Below, piece after piece: positions 1 through 8,500 of a stretch of 16,536 nt of DNA. The number at the start of each line of letters is the position of its first letter. Within the stretch, counting starts at the first letter, position 1. Under the pieces are notes generated by a model. The model saw nothing but the letters and a program-made list of their open reading frames with translations, was not told the origin of the DNA and did not search any database. The stretch spans positions 1 to 16,536 of the forward strand of contig CAOSOP010000002.1 of the NCBI GenBank assembly GCA_948525355.1. Reading direction: 5' to 3'. The position numbers and the translations under genes are program-made. The stretch is from an uncultured Bacilli bacterium (GTDB lineage Bacteria; Bacillota_I; Bacilli_A; RFN20; CAG-288).

Positions 1-61
1 CCTCGTCCTTCGCCTGGGGCTGCGGACTCGGCGGTGGAGGAGGAAGTGGGGGCGAGGGCGG
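1..61. other. GC-rich stretch at the window edge, possibly chimeric
   Basis: 45 of the first 60 bases are G or C (75%), against about 52% in the next 60 and about 40-43% in lines sampled further in. The change falls at an AAGCTT (HindIII) hexamer at 62-67. The minus frame stays open across it as ALAPTSSSTAESAAPGEGRG, with C-ending codons (GCC, CTC, CCC, TCC) unlike the rest of the gene. It may be foreign sequence joined at a contig end or a real low-complexity tail. Confidence 0.5.
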
Positions 62-2519
62 AAGCTTTTGTGAGGCCAGTTGCGACATCACTTGCGGCTT
101 CGCCTTGATATGGAACACCTAATGTTGCAGTAGTTGTTTCATATGCTAATGTACCAAATGAGTACTTCTTCTTAATATTAGTCTTATTAGCTTGATACTT
201 GGTTGCGTAATCGCTAGAAGTACCATAGCCTGTTACAGTGCTATTAAAGTAGCTGCTGTTACGTCCATCAGTATATGACTCATTAACCATATATAAACCT
301 AACTTACGGTCTGATGAAGCCCATGAGTTGTTATATGAACCATTGAGGTATAACATTTCATTTCCTTCACCAACTCTTGTATAGTCTGACTGGAATGGTA
401 AACCAGATCCAGGAAGTCTATAACCGGTTGAGTTAACTGTTTGTGCAGTGTTGTGGACATATAAGTTGGAGTCAGATGGAAGTCCTGGGACTGATCTGAT
501 TTCGACTTTATGGTCAACACCGTTGTAGTTATCTGTCCAGTTTGTTCCTTCATTATCGTACATGACGACATATGTAGGAATAACTAATGCGTTACGAGCA
601 ATGGAGTTCTCACGTGAAGCATTATCGGCAAATATCTGTCTGTACTTAGCTTGTCTATTAGCGGTTGTACGGTATTCAGGCTTATAGACACCTTGTGCAT
701 GTCTTGCATAAGCGTTACCGCTACTACCATTGGTGACATTTTGTCCTGTGAGGTTAGCATCACCATAGTTCCAGTTCAAGTAACCTGGAGTATAGTAAAT
801 CATACCTGCACGTTCTGCTAAGTAGTGGTCATAGTTATATTGTGTTGTGAATTGGTTGCTGGCTGTAATAGCTGTACCAGAGTCGCCGAGGTTAATCCAC
901 CAGTCACTTGGGACATTTTGTGTCTTAGCGGCAGTGTATTTAGATGTAGATTCTGGTTGCCACTTTGGTGTATCCCAGAATGGGTCACCTCTATAAGCCC
1001 ATAAACCAATACCAGAGTAACCGTTGGTTGCAAACCATCTTGAACGAGAGAATTCATTACCGAATAATGATTCTGGTGATTCATAGTTGGTTGTTGTTCC
1101 ATTGGAAATCTGTGGAAGTTCACGTTCGTAGAATAAGGATGAGGAGAATCTCATAGAGAAGTCAACTTCGGTTGCCATGATCTTATCTGGGACAACATAG
1201 TCGGAGATGTCGAACTTCTTAATATCAACTCTTGAGCCATATCCATGTCTTGTGGAGTTGTCGACAGGAGTGATATCGCTTTGTAAGAAGCCCTTTGATA
1301 ACATAGCTTGTAAGCGACGGAATCCAGATTCTTTTTCTGCGTATTCACCAGCAACGTTGAGTGCCTTGTTGTATGCACCAGCGGTTGGTGTTCCGTGACT
1401 TGTATTTGCGGCTGCATTCTTAGATGTTTCGTAATCGAAGTTATATGGTGTTAAGATGTACTCTAAGACACCCTTAGAAGCATCGTGACCGTAGTAGAAC
1501 AAGCGAGCATTGGAATCAAGGCTTCCTGTTGAGACTTGGTCATTTTGCATCAAGATATATCTTCCACCTGCTCCATCTCTAAAGGCATCAAATGTTATAC
1601 CATTGTTATCGACGACAGAGCGTGGGATGGTAACACTTGAAGTGTTGAAGATACGACCGAAGGTGTAATCTTCAATCTTTTCGAGGTTTTCAGGTAAGAC
1701 GATGTATTTAGCAAATGCACCGGCGATACGTCCTTTAGCAAGGTCTGGAGTTTGGACAATAGCAGTAGAAGTTCCTAATGGATCTAATGCATTGGCTGTG
1801 ATAGCTGTAACTGGCAAACCATTAATAAAGGATGGTAAGGAAACGGTATCATACTTTTCAGTGAAACCGACAGTGAATGAACCGTTGGATGTTGTATCAG
1901 TACCAGCAGCGGTTAAGTTGAAGTGCTGCCAGGCAAGATTTGCAGTTGAACCGATGGCTAAAGGTGAAACATTTGTGATTGTTACCTTTCCATCGTTAAC
2001 TGTGTATGTAATACCGCAATCTGCAGCTTCTTGGCTACTCATTGCGCTTAAGCCACCGAATGTCTGCCAGATTGGTGAGAGGACAACATATTTATCGACG
2101 ACGTATTTATTCCAACCGGCGAGTTGATATTGTCCGTATTTACCACCTAATTCGACATTAGTGAAGCGGTGATTGTAATCGGTATTTTGATATGTATTGT
2201 TATTGATGATGTAGTATGGATCGATTGTTGATGTTGTATTGAGCTTGTTGAGAATGAGTGATGAGATCTGGTAATCATAGACTTGCTTATAAGTAGATGT
2301 AGCAGTTCCATAGGTTCCAGTAACACTATAGGTTGTTGGAGCCTTATAACCAGCTTCGGTGAGCTCTTCTTTAGAAGCACCAAATGACATCAAGATGTCT
2401 TGACCCATTAATGCGGTCTTCTGATCAGCAGCAGTTGCTTTACCCATGACTTCTTTATAGGAGTCTTCGCTGATAATCAAGACTTTCTTGGTACGGCAGA
2501 TACTGTAGATTGGCTTAAT
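1..2519 (-). CDS. Giant lipoprotein, C-terminal fragment: BspA-like LRR plus unknown domain (left-edge partial)
   Basis: I translated this frame by hand: it has no stop from about 2639 to the window edge, and is meaningful from ATT at 2519. It opens with IKPIYSICRTKKVLI, the end of the last repeat module. A roughly 160-residue region follows with no family I recognise, including ELGGKYGQYQLAGWNKYVV. Next comes a BspA-like leucine-rich stretch (about 2025-1600). The remaining 500 or so residues are rich in Asn, Tyr, Ser, Thr and Trp (for example WFATNGYSGIGLWAYRGD, then DNYNGVDHKVEIRSVPG, then MLYLNGSYNNSWASSDR). I cannot assign them to a family and see no catalytic motif. Only two Cys are visible. 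There is no ribosome binding site or good start at its head, which supports continuity with the central fragment. The last 20 codons (1-61) are Ala/Ser/Pro-rich and GC-rich and may not belong to the gene. Confidence 0.8.
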   Translation of the reverse strand, partial: MKPIYSICRTKKVLIISEDSYKEVMGKATAADQKTALMGQDILMSFGASKEELTEAGYKAPTTYSVTGTYGTATSTYKQVYDYQISSLILNKLNTTSTIDPYYIINNNTYQNTDYNHRFTNVELGGKYGQYQLAGWNKYVVDKYVVLSPIWQTFGGLSAMSSQEAADCGITYTVNDGKVTITNVSPLAIGSTANLAWQHFNLTAAGTDTTSNGSFTVGFTEKYDTVSLPSFINGLPVTAITANALDPLGTSTAIVQTPDLAKGRIAGAFAKYIVLPENLEKIEDYTFGRIFNTSSVTIPRSVVDNNGITFDAFRDGAGGRYILMQNDQVSTGSLDSNARLFYYGHDASKGVLEYILTPYNFDYETSKNAAANTSHGTPTAGAYNKALNVAGEYAEKESGFRRLQAMLSKGFLQSDITPVDNSTRHGYGSRVDIKKFDISDYVVPDKIMATEVDFSMRFSSSLFYERELPQISNGTTTNYESPESLFGNEFSRSRWFATNGYSGIGLWAYRGDPFWDTPKWQPESTSKYTAAKTQNVPSDWWINLGDSGTAITASNQFTTQYNYDHYLAERAGMIYYTPGYLNWNYGDANLTGQNVTNGSSGNAYARHAQGVYKPEYRTTANRQAKYRQIFADNASRENSIARNALVIPTYVVMYDNEGTNWTDNYNGVDHKVEIRSVPGLPSDSNLYVHNTAQTVNSTGYRLPGSGLPFQSDYTRVGEGNEMLYLNGSYNNSWASSDRKLGLYMVNESYTDGRNSSYFNSTVTGYGTSSDYATKYQANKTNIKKKYSFGTLAYETTTATLGVPYQGEAASDVATGLTKASALAPTSSSTAESAAPGEGR
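1600..2030 (-). other. BspA-like leucine-rich repeat segment (LRR_5 type)
   Basis: GITYTVNDGKVTITN, then VSLPSFINGLPVTAITANAL, KYIVLPENLEKIEDYTF and SSVTIPRSVV follow the BspA/TpLRR pattern: a Y.v.dg.vtIt lead-in, vtIPs.inG.pVt.I...af, then IPenl..I.dytF. Such LRRs are known in surface proteins that bind host or microbial ligands. Only about three repeat units are present, so this would be a short LRR between the stalk and the terminal domain. Confidence 0.65.
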
Positions 2520-2525
2520 ATGCAC
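2515..2525 (-). other. Frameshift site 2 at the end of the last repeat module
   Basis: The central frame ends GCA TAT TAA. Adding AT gives GCA TAT ATT AAG CCA ATC TAC (AYIKPIY), a normal module ending like IRPVY. Deleting one T also restores the frame (GAIKPIY). The loss of an AT pair in TATATT is the simplest reading. Confidence 0.75.
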
Positions 2526-5500
2526 CACGGATATAGGTCTTGCCGAAATCTTTAAGGAGAACTTCTTGTTCTGCACCATCACCAATCTTGTACTTGAATC
2601 CAGCGATTGCGGTATTTTCAAGTTTAGATAAGTATTTATTTAAGGTGTAATCATAGAAGTCTTCAAATGTTTCGTTAGCACTGAATTGCTTATCTGAACC
2701 GGTAGTAGCTTTACCATCGAATGAAATTGTCATTTCGCTCTTGTCGGTTATACCAGCAAGAAGTGTAGCTTCATCTAAGACGGTATTATCGGCTAAGGAT
2801 TCGTTTTCAAACATACCACCATAATATGTCATAGTGAGACTGTATTTTTGATAGGTATATGAGAAGGCGAAGCTTGCTGATGTGGTGTCATTGACAATAG
2901 CTTTGCTGAAGTCGGTAACTGCATCACCTAATGTGATAGTTGTTTCACCATCATCACCGGTAGCAATAGTTGCCTTTTTAATCTTATCGATATCATAGCC
3001 GTTGCACTTTGTATCAAAGTCGACGATTAATGAATCGTTAAGAGTTTGGAGAAGTGTCTTAATACTTGCACCGTATTTACCAGTGAACTTCATGCTGTAG
3101 TAGTTGGTTGTTCCAACTTGGCTGAAGGTGTACTTAGCTGTGTTGATCTTATCAGATAAGTATGAGTTCAAGCTAGAGTCGGAGATCTTCTTAGCAAGAG
3201 TTGTGTCGAATAAGAGGGTAATCTCTTTTTCTTTGGCTGCGTAAACAGGTCTAATATATAAGTCTCCAGGAACACCGCTATCTGAACTGGTCTTGTTGAA
3301 CAAGTCGTTCAAAATAGCACTTCCCTTAAGGAGTGTTTCAGTTGTAAATGAAGAGACAGCTGAACCTGAAGTCTTGCTTGGATCGAAGTTAAATATTTCA
3401 AACTTCGAGATGTTGTTATAAGCATTGACGTGACTTGAGAGGTCGTCAGTGATCTTTGAGAAGGAGTCGCTGTACTCAAGGTTATAGACCTTATTAGAGA
3501 AGGATAAGGCTTGAGCATCACCATTTGCATCATAGAATGCATCGGTTGAACTCATGAATGTGACCTTGACAGCATCCTTGACAAAGATAGCTTCAAAGTT
3601 AAAGCCGTTAGCAACTTCATCAATTGGAAGAGTTGTTAAGTCTATAGCTTTGACATCGTCACCATGGACTTTCTTAAGTCTAGCGAGCATGTCTGCATCG
3701 GTGTAATAGTAATTATCATCACTTGTTAAGTCACCAGAAGCAGTTGAATTCAAACGCTTAAATCCTAAGATGGTGTAACCGAAGATCTGTTCATCGACGG
3801 CATTTGTATAGGTTGCGATATCACCTTTTAAGTTGACATCATCAAATCCAACATTACCATAAGTGACACTGTAGTCAGCGTCAAACTTCTTGTAAGTTGT
3901 TAAATCTGAAGCACCCTTGTAGTTGTTGACATTAAAGACGAAGTGCGATGTAAGTGAGACTGGGACATAGTAAGCACGATAAGCAGCGCTTCTAATAGCA
4001 GTCATTTCCTTAAAGTCTTCGATCTTAATCAAATTATCAAGGATGTTGGTTGTTCCAGTATAGGCGAATGAACCATCGTCGTTAGCAGGAACGAAACCAG
4101 AGATGGAATAGACATCTGCGTGATAGTCATTTCCTTTACCATCATTGTTTACTAAGCTGCTGAAGAAGCTTGTTCCAAGTCCAGATAAGAAGCTGGTCTC
4201 GAATGAAAGTTTCTTTTCGACAGCGGTTGTAAACTTGTTGGCGTTGTTGATATCACCACTTGCATTGTTATAGAAGACCTTGATGTTGACTTTTTCAGCC
4301 TCAAGTAATGGGCAGACAACAAGGTCTGAAGTGATGTCAGTACCAAAGATACCAGAATTAGAAAGATCATCAATCTTCTCTGACATACCCATACTTCCTT
4401 CAAAGTACCAGTAATTATCAGGATTCATGGCGATAATACTATGACTATTATCCTTATTGTATTCGTTGATAGCCTTTGTTAACCATTCATCGATAAGAGC
4501 TTTATTAGCTGAATTTGTATAAATGGACTTAACAGATGCATTATCATTGGCGTTAACTGTAAACTTCAAGACATCATTTGTAATGCTGGTCTTAAAGGTG
4601 ACAGTGTAGGTGATTTGTTCAAAGTATGGACGGATGATGATTTGATCTTTTCCTGTTGAACTACCAGAAGGTTGAGATAAGGTAACCTTTCCAGCAATGG
4701 TATTAAATGTCACACCATTATCAAAGGAAATCTTCCATCCAGCAAATCTATTTCCTGGGTTGGCAGTTGTTTTACCAACTAAGTAAGCTAAATCATCAAC
4801 AGTTAATTCTCTACCTAATGCTAAGTCGAGAGTTTCGATAATCGCATTAGTACCACTTGTTGTGTCATCCTTATAGACGACAACAGGTACTGTAGCTGTT
4901 GAATAAATAGCGCGAACAGTGATTGCTGAAGTGATGACATCAAAACTTGTATCCCACTTGACAAATCTTTGATTGTTTGAGAGTAGTCCCATATAGACGT
5001 CGGTTGGTGCAGTTGCACTTCCACCATAAGGAACTAAAACTTTATATGAATGTAAAGCACTTGGATTTGAGGTATTGTAGTATTCGAAGACGACTTCGAT
5101 ATCCTTTAAGACATCAGTGCGGAGAGTGAATGTCATGTTGGACTTAACACTTACTGTACTCATATCAAGGAGTCCAGGTGTTGTTGAAGTAGCATCTAAC
5201 TTATATCTATTTCCATCAGATCCTAACCAATAGAGGTCTTTGACTTCACTGGCGGTTGCCATTGAGCGCTTAGCACTTTCAACGATGCTTGAATATCCAG
5301 CGATAGCTGGGTCAAACTGACCAGAAAGTGAAGCAATTGAACCTAATCCTTCACCGTTAAATCCTAAGAATGTTGTGGTAAAGGTGACCTTTTGCCAGTT
5401 GGCGTAGACTTTATATGAATACTCTGAGAGTTTAGAAGAAGAACCTAAGGCTTCTAACATATCGATTAAGTTTCCATCAAATTCATAGAGTGTTCCAGAA

Positions 5501-8500
5501 TTCAAATCAAACTTATTGACATCGTCTTTAGCACCAAATGTCCAACTTAATAAGACTCTATCAGATAAAGTGACGTGATAGGTTGTGAACATCTCATCGA
5601 TGTTATAAACCTGTGTCGCTAACTTCTTCTCGACACCTTCTTCTACTGTGTAGTAGTTGATGGTGTAATCGATAGCTTCAAAGATTGGATAGACAGAGAC
5701 AACTTGTTCATAGTAATATTCTCCATCAGTATCCTTAATGACTTTTCCATCCATTGATAAGGAAGTAATGTCGACATTGAACTTCTTAAGGATATATCCC
5801 TTAGGTACATTGATGACAGCATCAGTGACATTTTTAATACTTGTTCCGTAATTAACTGAACCAGTTGCGAGTGGTGTATCACCATCGACATATGCATCGC
5901 CATTTTCATAGACTTCATACTTAACTTTAATAGCCTTGTATGTAGCTCTGATGACCGCATTATCACTGACAGTGAAGTATCCATCATCATCAGGTGTTAA
6001 ACCATTCCATCCAGTGAAGACGTAGCCTAAACGGTTAGGAATGATATAGGTTTCTCCAGCAGTTGTACCCTCTACTTCTTCACCAACACCTTCGTATTTG
6101 ACTTTATCACCATACTTAGCACCAGTGATAGTATATAAGGTAACACCATCGTAGTTTAAGAATGTTAAGTCGTAGGTTGTCTGTGTGAAGATTGGGTAGA
6201 GGTTAAACTCACCAGTGCTATAACCATCTTCAGTTGAATTTAAGGCTGTTTCAGCGATAATCTGAGACTTGAAGACATTGGTTAAATCAGTTTGATTAGG
6301 TAATAATGACCAACCTAAGAAGGAATAACCAGGTTTAGCAATATTGATTAGACTCAAGTATTCACCGTTAGTAACACTTGTTGAAGAGTGAATATCTGAA
6401 CCTAAAGCACTATCGAGGTGATAGTTGATTGTATATTTCTTATTGACATAGTTTGCATAGATGTCGCCAACTTCTCCGCTGACATAAGTATCAAGAGATG
6501 TGCTATATCCGGCAAATTCTGTTCCATAAGGACTGTTGTTCTTGAGAAGTTCTCTCAACTCAAGGATTGAAGTAGGATTATCAGTTACACCAAATCCGGC
6601 AGCGAAGTCAGCTGGGTAGATGAATGTACCTTGAGAAATCTTATCTTGATAATGGAGTTGAGTGATATCGATCTTGAACTCTTGTCCGTCTTTGTTCTTG
6701 ACAGTGATTGCACCAGAATAGACAGCGGAACGATACATTGCGCGGAATGATAAGGATCCGTTGACCTTTAAATCAGTGGCTAAGACTGTTTCTCCAGTTG
6801 CTGTATATTCTTTAGCATCGCTATCATATGAATAGATATTCCAGATGGAATTATCTTCATCAAAGACGAAGATTCTATCATATCCATTTGGATCAGCTTC
6901 AGTGACAAGTCCCCAACCGAAGAAGTCAAATCCACCGCGGGTAACTGTTGGGAAGTCTGATGAATAGTCTAAGACATCGTCGTATCCATGGTTAGCAAAG
7001 TCGACAACGACATTGTTCCAGTCGATGAAGGTGACACCATAGATGGTTGCGTCGTAGACAGTAATGAGTGAAGTCAATGAACCTTCAGCTTCATCGCTTG
7101 GAATGAACTGTGATAAAACAGCTTGATCGGCATCATCTTTTACGGCAAATCCAGAGAATTCCATTCCGTTGATCTTTGGAACACTTATTCCATTATCTTC
7201 AATGAACTTAGCTAATGAATCGCCATAGTGAATGGTTAAACCTGTTGCGAAGGTATTTCCTTCAGAATCATATAAGTCGACTAAGTAATCTTTTGCAACA
7301 TATAATGGCTTCAAAATGACATTTGAAGTTATAGCAAATTCATCAGTGACATTATTAAAGAGGTATTGCTTTGTTGGATCTTCTGAATCATACCAACCGA
7401 CAAAGTTATAATAGTCTTTTTCTAAATTGGTTGGGTGATTTAAAACTTGATAACGATAGTCGATGGCTGAAGTATCAGCAGGTTCGGCTATGAAGAAGTT
7501 GTTTTCAGATCCAGAAACAAATTCAACAGTTTGATTTAAGATGAACTTGTCGTTTTCATCACGATAAGTGATGGTATATGTATCACGCTTAAGCTCTGGA
7601 GCTAAGATCATATCTGTTGTGACAAGAGCTGTATCTAAATCAACTATTTTATTTGTTAATGTGTCAACCCAAGTGCTGGTCCAGTAATAACCAGTCTTGG
7701 TCTTGATGTCGGCAAGACTTGGCTCATTAGCTTTGCCAATTGTTAAGCCGTATTCGACGTCGATTTCACTTGCGGTGATTTCATTTCCGTCGACATCCAA
7801 GAACTTGACATTGAGTTTTTGTGTTTGATAGACAGCATATAAGGAGATGTTGTTATCAGGCATTGTATAGGCTGAAGTAACATCTAAGCTTGTTCCTAAA
7901 GTGATCTTTGATGAGTAATCACCAGAAACGAGTGACCAACCAGCATTTTCCTTACCGGCAATGGCTGGGACGTCGAGTGCAGTATATTGTCCAGCAACAC
8001 TTGAACCTTCGACAAATGAAAGTCCATATTTAACACTCTCAGTCTTGATGAGAGTATTGGTTGAGTCGTAGTAAGAAACTGTATGAACATTAGTTTCCCA
8101 AACGGCATTGATGATGATTTCACTTAATAAATCAGTTGTATCAGCGAGCAAACGTGAATCAAGCAATAAGTCATGATCGGTTCCTTCGATGATAAGTGAT
8201 TTAAGTGTATGACCTGTTGGAGTGATGAAATTGGTCAAATTGGTTGATTTAAGGTATGCATCGATGAATGCCTTGACATCTGTTCCATAGTCAAAGTTAT
8301 TGACTAAATCGTAGATGACATTGCTATCGACAACACCATCTAAGCTGGTGACAAACTTCAATCCACCAGTAAAGGTCATTGCCTCATATTGAGGTCTAAA
8401 GGTTAAGACTGTATCGTTGAGTTCATCTAAGGAGTTAACAACAAATGTATCCCAATCAGCGACACTGATCGTCTTATCACCAGTAGAAGTCTTGTAGGTC

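Noticed and set aside
1702..2127. Plus-strand open frame of 141 codons
   Set aside because: It lies antisense to the LRR-encoding frame, which is stop-free for 2.5 kb and has recognisable motifs. No promoter or ribosome binding site supports it.
299..2383. Several small minus-strand open frames (2147-2383, 1151-1417, 818-1123, 584-766, 299-571)
   Set aside because: They are out of phase with the continuous frame that encodes module end, LRR and terminal domain. Their translations are Ser/Gln/His/Met-rich shadows.
2515..2525. Stop-codon readthrough or a recoded genetic code at the second break
   Set aside because: Reading through TAA keeps the wrong frame; the homologous continuation is in the adjacent frame. 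Trp is encoded by TGG throughout, so there is no sign of code 4.
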